Origin: Chlorocebus sabaeus
Taxonomy: Eukaryota; Chordata; Mammalia; Primates; Cercopithecidae
Direction: 5' to 3'
NCBI RefSeq assembly: GCF_047675955.1
Contig: NC_132904.1
Coordinates: 58,771,435 to 58,835,434 of the forward strand
Length of the DNA: 64,000 nucleotides
The first letter of the stretch is position 1. Each line of letters opens with the position of its first letter. Shown here piece after piece: positions 46,696-57,638 of this stretch. A model generated the notes under the pieces. It saw only the letters and a list, made by a program, of their open reading frames with translations. It had not been told where the DNA came from and ran no database searches. The position numbers and the translations under genes were made by a program.

Positions 46696-46993
46696 CTTTT
46701 TTGTTTTTTTTGAGATGGAGTCTCGTTCTGTTGCCCAGGCTGGAGTGCAGTGGTGCAAGCTCCACTCACTGCAAGCTCCACCCCCTGGGTTCATGCCATT
46801 CTCCTACCTCAGCCTCCCAAGTAGCTGGGACTACAGGTGCCTGCCACCATGCCTGGCTAATTTTTTTGTATTTTTAGTAGAGATGGGGTTTCACCATGTT
46901 AGCCAGGGTGGTCTTGATCTCCTGACCTCGTGATCCCCCTGCCTCAGTCTCCCAAAGTGCTGGGATTACAGGTGTGAGCCACCATGCCCGGCC
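46696..46993 (-). repeat. AluS/Y-like, minus
   Basis: Reversed Alu with the CACTGCAAGCTCCACC wording. TAAATACT(C/A)TCTTCT is duplicated at both ends. Confidence 0.9.
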
Positions 46994-47035
46994 ATAAATA
47001 CTATCTTCTAACCCATTATTTTAAACTGATGACAA

Positions 47036-47367
47036 GGTGGAGTGGGAGGGGTGGCTCATACCTGTAATCCCAGCTCTTTGGGAGGCTGAGGTGGGTGGAT
47101 CACCTGAGGTCAGGAATTCGAGACCAGCCTGGCCAACATGGTGAAACCCCATCTCTACTAAAAAATACAAAAATTAGCCAGGCATGGGGTTGTGCACTTG
47201 TAATCCCAGCTACTTGGGAGACTGAGGCAGGAGAATTGCTTGAGTCTAGGAAGTGGAGGTTGCAGTGAGTCAAGTTCGCACCATTGCACTCCAGCCTGAG
47301 GGACAGAGCAAGACTCCATCTCAAAAATAAATAAATAAATAAAATAAATAAACAAATAAATAAAAAT
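47036..47367 (+). repeat. AluS, plus
   Basis: Forward Alu with a long AAATA-type tail. AAACT(G/A)ATGACA flanks it at 47,023 and 47,368. Confidence 0.9.
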
Positions 47368-47593
47368 AAACTAATGACAGCTTAATACTGATTGTATAAA
47401 CAAACATGCAAAAAGTAAACTAACAAAAACTCTTCACTTTAACTTTGCCTACTTTTAAAATTTTTGTTTCTCTTTATGTCTTATTGTGCTGTCTTAAAAA
47501 GTTGTTATAGTTATTATAGTTATTATTTTTCATCATTTAGTCTGTCTACTTAAGTCAAGAGAAGATTGTACACTACAATTACAGTGCTATACT

Positions 47594-48039
47594 TGTGAAA
47601 GAAGTATATCTTGGGTCCCCAAAGTCACCAAGCTAAAGGGAACAGTCAAGGGGGGAATTGCTTAGAACCAACCGGCCTCCCATTCTGTTCAAAGCTGCCC
47701 CTCTGCTTACTGAGATAAATGTATATCTGAATATTTGCTTTGGAGAGGCTAATCAGAAACTCAAAAGAATGCAACCATTTGTCTCTTTTCTATCTATGAC
47801 CTGGAAGCCCCCTCCCTGTTTGAGTCATCACACCTTTCCAGACTGAACCTGTGTTCACCTTACATTTGTTGATCAATGTCTCATATCTCCCTAAAATGTA
47901 TAAAACCAAACTGTGCTCTGACCACCTTGGGCATATGTCATCAGAACCTCCTGAGGCTGTGTTATGGGTGCCTGTCCTCAACCTTGGCAAAATAAACTTT
48001 CAAAATTAACTGATACCTGTCTCAGATTTTTGGGATTCA
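47594..48039 (+). mobile_element. Solitary LTR (ERV1-like)
   Basis: 446 bp with TG...CA ends, flanked by TATACT on both sides (47,588-47,593 and 48,040-48,045). It carries TATAAAA at about 47,899 and AATAAA at 47,991-47,996, the expected LTR promoter and poly(A) signals. No internal region is attached. Confidence 0.8.
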
Positions 48040-48304
48040 TATACTACCATGTGTTTTTTTCTGTGTTTACTATTGCCAGTGAGTTTCATAACTTCAGATG
48101 ACTGCTTCATGCTCATTAACATTGTTTTCTTTCAGATTGAAGAATTCCCTTTAGCCTTTCTTGTAGGATAGGTCTGGTGATGATGAAATCCCCCAACTTT
48201 TGTTTGCTTGGGGGATTTAATGCTTAATGGATATCTTCACCAGATATACTATTCTAGGTTAAAAGTTTTTTTTTTCTTCTCCCAGCACCTTAAATATGTC
48301 ATCC

Positions 48305-48853
48305 TGTCAGAGGCATGAGAACCAGAACAACTCCATCTTGAATAGAAGCTGGGTAAAATGAGGCTGAAACCTACTGGGCTGCATTCCCGGACAGTTAAGG
48401 CATTCTAAGCCACAAGATGAGATAGGAGGTCGACACAAGATACAGGTCATAAACACCTTGATTATAAAAGAGGTTGCAGTAAAGGAGCCAGCCAAAACCC
48501 ACCAAAAACAAAATGGCGATGAGAGTGACCTCTGGTTGTTCTCCCTGCTACATTCCCACCAGCGCCATGACAGTTTACAAATGCCATGGCAATGTCAGCA
48601 AGTTACCCTACATGGTCTAAAAAGGGGAGGGATGAATAATACACTCCCCCACCTTTTTTTTAAGCATATCATCAAGAAATAACCATAAAAATGGGTATGG
48701 AGTAACCATTTATGGAGTAACCATTCTTTTATTTCTTTACTTTTTAAATAAACTTGCTTTCACTTTGCATTGCAGACTCACCCTGAATTCTTTCTTGTGT
48801 GTGATCCAAGAACCCTCTCTTGGGGTCTATATTGGAATCCCTGTCCTGTAACA
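48305..48853 (+). repeat. 5' LTR of the provirus
   Basis: It starts TGTCAGAGGCATGAGAACC and ends CTGTCCTGTAACA. It has an AATAAA at 48,747-48,752 before ACTTGCTTTCACTTTGC. It differs from the 3' LTR at roughly one aligned base in eight (by eye) and by several indels. Confidence 0.88.
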
Positions 48854-49100
48854 TATTTCTGGTGACCATGAAGGGACTATAATGCAGAAATCCTGACCCA
48901 ATGGCTACCTTTGAGTAGGGATTGGAGTCCCATAACATCTTTCTGGCGACCACAGAAGTGACTATAACTGTGGAAACCCCTGTCCCAAAGGCCAACTTTA
49001 GGTAAGTGATGGGGTCCAGTAACATCTTTCTCACAAACCACAAAAGGGACAATACTGAGGAGACTCACCCCCTGCTTCCCCCAACCCCACCCCCACACCC
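48831..49100 (+). repeat. About 88-bp tandem triplication across the LTR/leader junction
   Basis: Related units start at 48,831 (ATTGGAATCCC), 48,921 (ATTGGAGTCCC) and 49,009 (ATGGGGTCC). Each continues with a CATAACAT-CTTTCT-GACCAC-like block. The first overlaps the end of the LTR and the probable primer binding region. Confidence 0.7.
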
Positions 49101-50869
49101 CAGCCCATCAACCTGAAGGAAACAGACTGCAGCACTGATTGGATGAGTTTGGGCAAGTGGTGGAGTACCTGGGTGAAGAATGGGTTTCTATCAGAGGCCC
49201 TACTTAGGGGAGTTAGAGTCTCTCCTAAGACAGAGTAGGTTAGAGGCCCCTCTTAATAAAAGGCAAGGGCGCTTGACAGACCTTGGATTAGAGACCCGAT
49301 TTAGGAGGGTTAGAGTCCCTTCTAAGATTTAGGGAGTTAGAGGCCCCTCTCAGTAAAGTCCCTCTCGGCTAAGAACAGGTTTGGCACTAATGAATGTTAA
49401 CTGCTATTCTCTTTGGGCTAATCTGCCTTGCACTCATTGCTGATGGCTGTGGATGACAGGGCTGGGCATGTACAGGATCATGGGACATAGGGAGCTTTTT
49501 CCTCCCTAAAACGGGAAACTTGAGAGCTGATGGGACTACTAGAAAAGATTCCTTTGCTACCGACAAGTGGCTGCTTGAACTTTTCACTGTTGCTGCAATG
49601 AGTGGATCTTTTCTCTGGCCTCCCTAATCTCTTTACTGTCCCCACCCTGCCACAGGCAATATTTTCCATCTCTACTTTTCCTTTCGTATCTTTTCTGTTA
49701 CTCAGGCAACCATCTTGCCCAGAGACCACGTGTGGAAACTCCAAGTCAGAGGTTGGATTAACAATGACAGGGCCCATTTAGGGGCAAATTTAATCCTTGA
49801 TGGTTCTATTGGCTACTAAGCAGAGTAGCTAATGTTTATGTTTTATCACATGTATTTTGCTCTGGCCAGAACAAAGAAAAAATAATTTTCCTTTATGATA
49901 TGACTTGGCCCCCAGGGCAGTGGTGCTGCAAGCCAGATCACTAGGGCCACTCAGGGAAAGGGAAGCCAGAAGCCTGGCATGCTGGCAAAAGGGTTAGAAT
50001 TTCTTACCAGTCAGATTTCCAGCTTCTTTCTCTCTGTACAAACAGTTGAATGAGTGGAAAAAATATCAACATTTATCTCCTCTGTAAAGTTTTCACTAAT
50101 ATGAAAAAGAATTCTAAGGTTAGTCTTAAGCTGGTGTATTTTGTGCGATGAATCCATTTTCTGCGTCGAGGGATACTTTAGCATAAAACATGGGCTTAGA
50201 ACACCTATAAACCCACTTTTCAAGATGACCCAGCAAAAACAAACAAAAAAATGGGATGAAGTCTCCACCTTGTTTTTTGCCCTTAGGAGCTTGACATTTT
50301 AACCATGTGGCATACTTTCTCTTGGTCTCCACCTTCCAGGGAACAGGAATTTTAGAGTTCATGTCATAGTTAGCTCTAAAAAATATGTCAAATAGTTAAA
50401 ACACTTTGCAATCTCAAAATGAACTACTCTGGACTCCTTCTGGGAAAAGGAATGGAGACTGCCCTGTGCTGTGTAGCTCAGTAGCTAAGGTTTTACTCTT
50501 TCACAGTGGTGGTCTGGGTTGGATTCCCCACATAGGAAGTAAGTTATTTCTGGTTTATTATCTGTGTGACCTTGTCTAGTCTCTTCTTCTCCACAGACTG
50601 TCTTAAATTTCTCTTTCTTTAAGCACCCGGGAAGTTACCTTTGGTAAAGTTCAAAAGCCAGAAATATGGGCCGTTTGCATAAGAAATTCTAAAAGGACTT
50701 TATTAAAAACTGCTATGGTTAAAAATCAGTTTAATTAAAAGCAGATATTCAAGCTTTACAGCCTGGACTACTTGGGAAAAACAGGAGGCACCAGAGACCC
50801 CTTTCCTGGCCCTGTTCATCTAAGGGCTCCACCCTAAAGCCAGTAATGCAATTAAGAAACTGCAAAACT

Positions 50870-51160
50870 GGCTGGGTGCTGTGGCTCTTGCCTGTAATCC
50901 TAGCACTTTGGGAGGCCAAGCTGGGTGGATCACCTGGGGTCAGGCATTCCAGACCAGCCTGGCCAACATAGTGAAACGCCGTCTCTACTAAAAATACAAA
51001 TAGTCAGGTGTGGCAGCACATGCCTGTAATCCCAGCTACTTGGGAGGCTGAGGCAGGAGAATCACTTTAATTTTGGAGACGGAGGTTGCAGTGAGCTGAG
51101 ATCACGCCACTGCATTCCAGCCTGGGTGACAAAGTGAGACTCCATCTCAAAAAGAAAAAA
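50870..51160 (+). repeat. AluS, plus, inside the provirus
   Basis: Forward Alu. AAGAAACT(GC/TA)AAAACTGG flanks it on both sides. Confidence 0.9.
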
Positions 51161-51712
51161 AAGAAACTTAAAAACTGGCAATTGAAAAATCTTATACCTA
51201 CTGTAGTAATCTTCTGTCTTTCTGTGTAGCTATATATATGTTGTGTGTAATGCTTAAATAAAAGAGCTCCAATTAACTGGCTGAAAAAAAACAAGCACTT
51301 AAATCAACTATTTTGAAAGCAAAATAAAAACTGTAGTGCTTTTTAGTTCATGTAAGTTTAGTCATCTTTGGGAAACAAAAACAGCTTTAATAATGATTGA
51401 TAAAGTAAAAACATTTAGTCTTAATTATGTAGGTTAGATATTAAGTTTGCTAAATGCTTTAAGATCATAAACTGCTTCTTTTTTTTTTTTTTAAATTTAT
51501 TTATTATTATTATACTTTAAGTTGTAGGGTACATGTGCACAACGTGCAGGTTTGTTACATATGTATACTTGTGCCATGTTGGTGTGCTGCACCCATCAAC
51601 TCGTCATTTACATCAGGTATAACTCCCAATGCAATCCCTCCCCACTCCCCCCTCCCCATGATAGGCCCCGGTGTGTGATGTTCCCCTTCCCGAGTCCAAG
51701 TGATCTCATTGT

Positions 51713-54700
51713 TCAGTTCCCACCTATGAGTGAGAACATGCGGTGTTTGGTTTTCTGTTCTTGTGATAGTTTGCTAAGAATGATGGTTTCCAGCTGCATC
51801 AATGTCCCTACAAAGGACACAAACTCATCCTTTTTCATGGCTGCATAGTATTCCATGGTGTATATGTGCCACATTTTCTTAATCCAATCTGTCACTGATG
51901 GACATTTGGGTTGATTCCAAGTCTTTGCTATTGTGAATAGTGCTGCAATAAACATACGTGTGCATGTGTCTTTATAGCAGCATAATTTATAATCCTTTGG
52001 GTATATACCCAATAATGGGATGGCTGGGTCATATGGTACATCTAGTTCTAGATCCTTGAGGAATCGCCATACTGTTTTCCATAATGGTTGAACTAGTTTA
52101 CAATCCCACCAACAGTGTAAAAGTGTTCCTATTTCTCCACATCCTCTCCAGCACCTGTTGTTTCCTGACTTTTGAATGATCGCCATTCTAACTGGTGTGA
52201 GATGGTATCTCATTGTGGTTTTGATTTGCATTTCTCTGATGGCCAGTGATGATGAGCATTTTTTCATGTGTCTGTTGGCTGTATGAATGTCTTCTTTTGA
52301 GAAATGTCTGTTCATATCCTTTGCCCACTTTTTGATGGAGTTGTTTGTTTTTTTCTTGTAAATTTGTTTGAGTTCTTTGTAGGTTCTGGATATTAGCCCT
52401 TTGTCAGATGAGTAGATTGCAAAAATTTTCTCCCATTCTGTAGGTTGCCTGTTCACTCTGATGGTAGTTTCTTTTGCTGTGCAGAAGCTCTTTAGTTTAA
52501 TGAGATCCCATTTGTCAATTTTGGCTTTTGCTGCCATTGCTTTTGGTGTTTTAGACATGAAGTCTTTGCCCATGCCTATGTCCTGAATGGTACTACCTAG
52601 GTTTTCCTCTAGGATTTTTATGGTATTAGGTCTAACATTTAAGTCTCTAATCATTCTTGAATTAATTTTCGTATAAGGAGTAAGGAAAGGATCCAGTTTC
52701 AGCTTTCTACTTATGGCTAGCCAATTATCCCAGCACCATTTATTAAATAGGGAATCCTTTCCCCATTTCTTGTTTCTCTCAGGTTTGTCAAAGATCAGAT
52801 GGCTGTAGATGTGTGGTATTATTTCTGAGGACTCTGTTCTGTTCCATTGGTCTATATCTCTGTTTTGGTACCAGTACCATGCTGTTTTGGTTACTGTAGC
52901 CTTGTAGTATAGTTTGAAGTCTGGTAGCGTGATGCCTCCAGCTTTGTTCTTTTGACTTAGGATTGTCTTGGAGATGCGGGCTCTTTTTTGGTTCCATATG
53001 AACTTTAAAACAGTTTTTTCCAATTCTGTGAAGAAGCTCATTGGTAGCTTGATGGGGATGGCATTGAATCTATAAATTACCTTGGGCAGTATGGCCATTT
53101 TCACGATATTGATTCTTCCTATCCATGAGCATGGTATGTTCTTCCATTTGTTTGTGTCCTCTTTGATTTCACTGAGCAGTGGTTTGTAGTTCTCCTTGAA
53201 GAGGTCCTTTACATCCCTTGTAAGTTGGATTCCTAGGTATTTTATTCTCTTTGAAGCAATTGTGAATGGAAGTTCATTCCTGATTTGGCTCTCTGTTTGT
53301 CTGTTACTGGTGTATAAGAATGCTTGTGATTTTTGCACATTAATTTTGTATCCTGAGACTTTGCTGAAGTTGCTTATCAGCTTAAGGAGATTTTGGGCTG
53401 AGACAATGGGGTTTTCTAAATATACAATCATGTCATCTGCAAACAGGGACAATTTGACTTCTTCTTTTCCTAACTGAATCCCCTTGATTTCTTTCTCTTG
53501 CCTGATTGCCCTGGCCAGAACTTCCAACACTATGTTGAATAGGAGTGGTGAGAGAGGGCATCCCTGTCTTGTGCCAGTTTTCAAAGGGAATTTTTCCAGT
53601 TTTTGCCCATTCAGTGTGATATTGGCTGTGGGTTTGTCATAAATAGCTCTTATTATTTTGAGGTACGTTCCATCAATACCGAATTTATTGAGCGTTTTTA
53701 GCATGAAGGGCTGTTGAATTTTGTCAAAAGCCTTTTCTGCATCTATTGAGATAATCATGTGGTTCTTGTCTTTGGTTCTGTTTATATGCTGGATTATGTT
53801 TATTGATTTGCGAATGTTGAACCAGCCTTGCATCCCAGGGATGAAGCCCACTTGATCATGGTGGATAAGCTTTTTGATGTGTTGCTGAATCCGGTTTGCC
53901 AGTATTTTATTGAGGATTTTTGCATCGATGTTCATCAGGGATATTGGTCTAAAATTCTCTTTTTTTGTTGTGTCTCTGCCAGGCTTTGGTATCAGGATGA
54001 TGTTGGCCTCATAAAATGAGTTAGGGAGGATTCCCTCTTTTTCTATTGATTGGAATAGTTTCAGAAGGAATGGTACCAGCTCCTCCTTGTACCTCTGGTA
54101 GAATTCAGCTGTGAATCCATCTGGTCCTGGACTTCTTTTGGTTGGTAGGCTATTAATTATTGCCTCAATTTCAGAGCCTGCTATTGGTCTATTCAGGGAT
54201 TCAACTTCTTCCTGGTTTAGTCTTGGAAGAGTGTAAGTGTCCAGGAAATTATCCATTTCTTCTAGATTTTCCAGTTTATTTGCGTAGAGGTGTTTATAGT
54301 ATTCTCTGATGGTAGTTTGTATTTCTGTGGGGTCGGTGGTGATATCCCCTTTATCATTTTTAATTGCGTCGATTTGATTCTTCTCTCTTTTCTTCTTTAT
54401 TAGTCTTGCTAGTGGTCTGTCAATTTTGTTGATCTTTTCAAAAAACCAACTCCTGGATTCATTGATTTTTTGGAGGGTTTTTTGTGTCTCTATCTCCTTC
54501 AGTTCTGCTCTGATCTTAGTTATTTCTTGCCTTCTGCTAGCTTTCGAATGTGTTTGCTCTTGTTTCTCTAGTTCTTTTAATTGCGATGTTAGAGTGTCAA
54601 TTTTAGATCTTTCCTGCTTTCTCTTGTGGGGATTTAGTGCTATAAATTTCCCTCTACACACTGCTTTAAATGTGTCCCAGAGATTCTGGTATGTTGTATC

Positions 54701-55540
54701 TTTGTTCTCATTGGTTTCAAAGAACATCTTTATTTCTGCCTTCATTTCGTTATGTACCCAGTAGTCATTCAGGAGCAGGTTGTTCAGTTTCCATGTAGTT
54801 GAGCGGTTTTGATTGAGTTTCTTAGTCCTGAGTTCTAGTTTGATTGCACTGTGGTCTGAGAGACAGTTTGTTATAATTTCTGTTCTTGTACATTTGCTGA
54901 GGAGTGCTTTACTTCCAATTACGTGGTCAATTTTGGAGTAAGTACGACGTGGTGCTGAGAAGAATGTATATTCTGTTGATTTGGGGTGGAGAGTTCTATA
55001 GATGTCTATTAGGTCTGCTTGCTGCAGAGATGAGTTCAATTCCTGGATATCCTTGTTAACTTTCTGTCTCGTTGATCTGTCTAATGTTGACGGTGGAGTG
55101 TGGAAGTCTCCCATTATTATTGTATGGGAGTCTAAGTCTCTTTGTAAGTCTCTAAGGACTTGCTTTATGAATCTTGGTGCTCCTGTATTGGGTGCATATA
55201 TATTTAGGATAGTTAGCTCTTCCTGTTGAATTGATCCTTTTACCATTAGGTAATGGCCTTCTTTGTCTCTTTTGATCTTTGATGGTTTAAAGTCTGTTTT
55301 ATCAGAGACTAGTATTGCAACCCCCGCTTTTTTGTGTTCTCCATTTGCTTGGTAAATCTTCCTCCATCCCTTTATTTTGAGCCTATGTATGTCTCTGTGT
55401 GTGAGATGGGTCTCCTGAATACAGCAGACTGATGGGTCTTGACTCTTTATCCAGTTTGCCAGTCTGTGTCTTTTAATTCGAGCATTTAGTCCATTTACAT
55501 TTAAGGTTAAGATTGTTATGTGTGAACTTGATCCTGCCAT
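51713..55540 (-). CDS. L1 ORF2p, 1275 residues, uninterrupted; endonuclease N147H
   Basis: ORF2p nicks target DNA and reverse-transcribes L1 RNA at the nick. The start MAGSSSHITILTLNVNG is the usual one and the 1,275-residue length is exactly that of L1HS. Endonuclease (1-239): N14, E43, Y115, D145, T192, D205 and SDH 228-230 are present, but the GDFN motif reads GDFH, so active-site N147 is His (codon CAC). Reverse transcriptase: PLKTGTRQGCPLSPLLFNIV and the catalytic SLFADDMIVY (FADD near 700-703) are intact. The C-terminal knuckle CWRGCGEIGTLLHCWWDC is intact, and the protein ends SLIGGN. It is an open frame with probably weakened nicking activity. It is normally translated after ORF1 by unconventional reinitiation. 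Confidence 0.95.
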   Translation of the reverse strand: MAGSSSHITILTLNVNGLNARIKRHRLANWIKSQDPSVCCIQETHLTHRDIHRLKIKGWRKIYQANGEHKKAGVAILVSDKTDFKPSKIKRDKEGHYLMVKGSIQQEELTILNIYAPNTGAPRFIKQVLRDLQRDLDSHTIIMGDFHTPPSTLDRSTRQKVNKDIQELNSSLQQADLIDIYRTLHPKSTEYTFFSAPRRTYSKIDHVIGSKALLSKCTRTEIITNCLSDHSAIKLELRTKKLNQNRSTTWKLNNLLLNDYWVHNEMKAEIKMFFETNENKDTTYQNLWDTFKAVCRGKFIALNPHKRKQERSKIDTLTSQLKELEKQEQTHSKASRRQEITKIRAELKEIETQKTLQKINESRSWFFEKINKIDRPLARLIKKKREKNQIDAIKNDKGDITTDPTEIQTTIREYYKHLYANKLENLEEMDNFLDTYTLPRLNQEEVESLNRPIAGSEIEAIINSLPTKRSPGPDGFTAEFYQRYKEELVPFLLKLFQSIEKEGILPNSFYEANIILIPKPGRDTTKKENFRPISLMNIDAKILNKILANRIQQHIKKLIHHDQVGFIPGMQGWFNIRKSINIIQHINRTKDKNHMIISIDAEKAFDKIQQPFMLKTLNKFGIDGTYLKIIRAIYDKPTANITLNGQKLEKFPLKTGTRQGCPLSPLLFNIVLEVLARAIRQEKEIKGIQLGKEEVKLSLFADDMIVYLENPIVSAQNLLKLISNFSKVSGYKINVQKSQAFLYTSNRQTESQIRNELPFTIASKRIKYLGIQLTRDVKDLFKENYKPLLSEIKEDTNKWKNIPCSWIGRINIVKMAILPKVIYRFNAIPIKLPMSFFTELEKTVLKFIWNQKRARISKTILSQKNKAGGITLPDFKLYYKATVTKTAWYWYQNRDIDQWNRTESSEIIPHIYSHLIFDKPERNKKWGKDSLFNKWCWDNWLAISRKLKLDPFLTPYTKINSRMIRDLNVRPNTIKILEENLGSTIQDIGMGKDFMSKTPKAMAAKAKIDKWDLIKLKSFCTAKETTIRVNRQPTEWEKIFAIYSSDKGLISRTYKELKQIYKKKTNNSIKKWAKDMNRHFSKEDIHTANRHMKKCSSSLAIREMQIKTTMRYHLTPVRMAIIQKSGNNRCWRGCGEIGTLLHCWWDCKLVQPLWKTVWRFLKDLELDVPYDPAIPLLGIYPKDYKLCCYKDTCTRMFIAALFTIAKTWNQPKCPSVTDWIKKMWHIYTMEYYAAMKKDEFVSFVGTLMQLETIILSKLSQEQKTKHRMFSLIGGN

Positions 55541-55656
55541 TATGATATTAACTGGTTATTTTGCTCGTTAGTTGATGCAGTTTCTTCCTAGCCTTGATGG
55601 TCTTTACATTTTGGCATGTTTTTGCAATGGCTGGTACCGGTTGTTCCTTTCCATGT

Positions 55657-56619
55657 TTAGTGCTTCCTCAGGGTCTCTTGTAAGGCAGGCCTAGTGGTGA
55701 CAAAATCTCTAAGCATTTGCTTATCTGTAAAGGATTTTATTTCTCCTTCACTTATGAAACTTAGTTTGGCTGGATATGAAATTCTGGGTTTAAAATTCTT
55801 TTCTTTAAGAATGTTGAATATTGGCACCCACTCTCTTCTGGCTTGAAGAGTTTCTGCCGAGAGATCTGCTGTTAGTCTGATGGGCTTCCCTTTGTGGGTA
55901 ACCCGACCTTTCTCTCTGGCTGCCCTTAAGATTTTTTCCTTCATTTCAACTTTGGTGAATCTGGCAATTATGTGTCTTGGAGTTGCTCTTCTCGAGGAGT
56001 ATCTTTGTGGCGTTCTCTGTATTTCCTGGATCTGAATGTTGGCCTGCCCTACTATGTTGGGGAAGTTCTCCTGGATGATATCCTGAAGAGTGTTTTCCAA
56101 CTTGGTTCCATTTTCCCCCTCACTTTCAGGCACCCCAATCAGATGTAGATTTGGTCTTTTTACATAATCCCATACTTCTTGCAGGCTTTGTTCATTTCTT
56201 TTTCTTCTTTTTTCTTTTGGTTTCTCTTCTCGCTTCATTTCATTCATTTGATCCTCAATCGCTGACATTCTTTCTTCCAGTTGATCGAGTCGGTTACTGA
56301 AGCTTGTGCATTTGTCACGTATTTCTTGTGTCATGGTTTTCGTCTCTTTCATTTTGTTTATGAGCTTCTCTGCATTAATTACTCTAGCCATCAATTCTTC
56401 CACTTTTTTTTCAAGATTTTTAGTTTCTTTGCGCTGGGTACGTAATTCCTCCTTTAGCTCTGAGAAATTTGATGGACTGAAGCCTTCTTCTCTCATCTCG
56501 TCGAAGTCATTCTCCGTCCAGCTTTGATCCGTTGCTGGCGATGAGCTGCGCTCCTTTGCCGGGGGAGATGCACTCTTATTTTTTGAATTACCAGCTTTTC
56601 TGCCCTGCTTTTTCCCCAT
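55657..56619 (-). CDS. L1 ORF1p, 320 residues, C terminus lost to a 1-nt deletion
   Basis: RNA-binding trimeric chaperone of the L1 particle. It starts MGKKQGRKAGNSKNK. The coiled coil spans about 50-150 (LKEELRTQRKETKNLEKK, RLDQLEERMSAIEDQ). The RRM-like core contains GVPESEGENGTKLENTLQD and the C-terminal domain contains ARFTKVEMKEKILRAAR and KPIRLTADLSAETLQARR. The normal protein is 338 residues. Here, after TRPALQETL, a missing base (CTGAGGAAGC for the usual CTGAAGGAAGC) makes RKH and a stop at 55,657. The lost frame goes on to the ancestral stop at 55,604, so about 19 residues are replaced by 3. Confidence 0.92.
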   Translation of the reverse strand: MGKKQGRKAGNSKNKSASPPAKERSSSPATDQSWTENDFDEMREEGFSPSNFSELKEELRTQRKETKNLEKKVEELMARVINAEKLINKMKETKTMTQEIRDKCTSFSNRLDQLEERMSAIEDQMNEMKREEKPKEKRRKRNEQSLQEVWDYVKRPNLHLIGVPESEGENGTKLENTLQDIIQENFPNIVGQANIQIQEIQRTPQRYSSRRATPRHIIARFTKVEMKEKILRAAREKGRVTHKGKPIRLTADLSAETLQARREWVPIFNILKEKNFKPRISYPAKLSFISEGEIKSFTDKQMLRDFVTTRPALQETLRKH

Positions 56620-57638
56620 CTTTGTGGTTTTATCTGCCTCTGGTCTTTGATGATGGTGATGTACTGATGGGGTTTTTGTGTAGGTGTCCTTCCTGTTTGA
56701 TAGTTTACCTTCTAACAGTCAGGACCCTCAGCTGTAGGTCTGTTGGAGATTGCTTGAGGTCCACTCCAGACCCTGTTTGCCTGGGTATCAGCAGCAGAGG
56801 CTGCAGAAGATAGAATATTTCTGAACGGTGAGTGTACCTGTCTGATTCTTGCTTTGGAAGCTTCCTCTCAGGGGTGTACTCCACCCTGTGAGGTGTGGGG
56901 TGTCAGACTGCCCCTAGTGGGGGATGTCTCCCAGTTAGGCTACTCAGGGGTCAGGGACCCACTTGAGCAGGGAGTCTGTCCCTTCTCAGATCTCAACCTC
57001 CGTGTTGGGAGTCCACTGCTCTCTTCAAAGCTGTCAGACAGAGTCGTTTGCGTCTGCAGAGCTTTCTGTTGTTATTGTTTACTGTGCCCTGTCTCCAGAG
57101 GTGGAGTCTACAGAGACAGGCAGGTTTCCTTGAGCTGCTGTGAGCTCCACCCAGTTCGAGCTTCCCAGCAGCTTTGTTTACCTACTTAAGCCTCAGCAAT
57201 GGTGGGCGCCCCTCCCCCAGCCTCGCTGCTGGCTTGCCGGTAGATCACAGACTGCTGTGCTAGCAATGAGGGAGGCTCCGTGGGTGTGGGACCCTCCTGG
57301 CCAGGTGTGGGATATGATCTCCTGGTGTGCCTGTTTGCTTAAAGCGCAGTATTGGGGTAGGAGTTACCCGATTTTCCAGGTGTTGTGTGTCTCAGTTCCC
57401 CTGGCTAGGAAAAGGGATTCCCTTCCCCCTTGCGCTTTCCAGGTGAGGCAATGCCTCACCCTGCTTCAGCTCTCGCTGGTCGGGCTGCAGCAGCTGACCA
57501 GCACCGATCGTCTGGCACTCCCCAGTGAGATGAACCCAGTACCTCAGTTGAAAATGCAGAAATCACCAGTCTTCTGTGTCGCTCGCGCTGGGAGTTGGAG
57601 ACTGGAGCTGTTCCTATTCGGCCATCTTGCTCCGCCCC
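56620..57638 (-). promoter_or_regulatory. L1 5' UTR with internal promoter
   Basis: About 1,019 bp, with the GC-rich start (AAGATGGCCGAATAGGAACAG) that carries the YY1-type site AAGATGGCC. It is longer than the roughly 910 bp of L1HS, as expected for families older than L1PA3 that keep the extra ~129-bp block. Confidence 0.8.

Larger units (their letters stand above)
51482..57638 (-). mobile_element. Young full-length L1 (L1PA lineage), antisense, inside the provirus
   Basis: About 6.15 kb. The 3' end has a T-run and the 5' end is exactly GGGGCGGAGCAAGATGGCC on the minus strand. The target duplication TCATAAACTGCTTCTTT is identical at 51,465-51,481 and 57,640-57,656. Order on the minus strand: 5' UTR, ORF1, 63-bp spacer (from the ancestral ORF1 stop), ORF2, 3' UTR. 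Many codons differ from L1HS although no ORF2 stop exists, which suggests an insertion in a lineage with its own L1 family. Confidence 0.95.

Noticed and set aside
47888..48000. A gene promoter and poly(A) signal
   Set aside because: TATAAAA and AATAAA here belong to the solitary LTR at 47,594-48,039.
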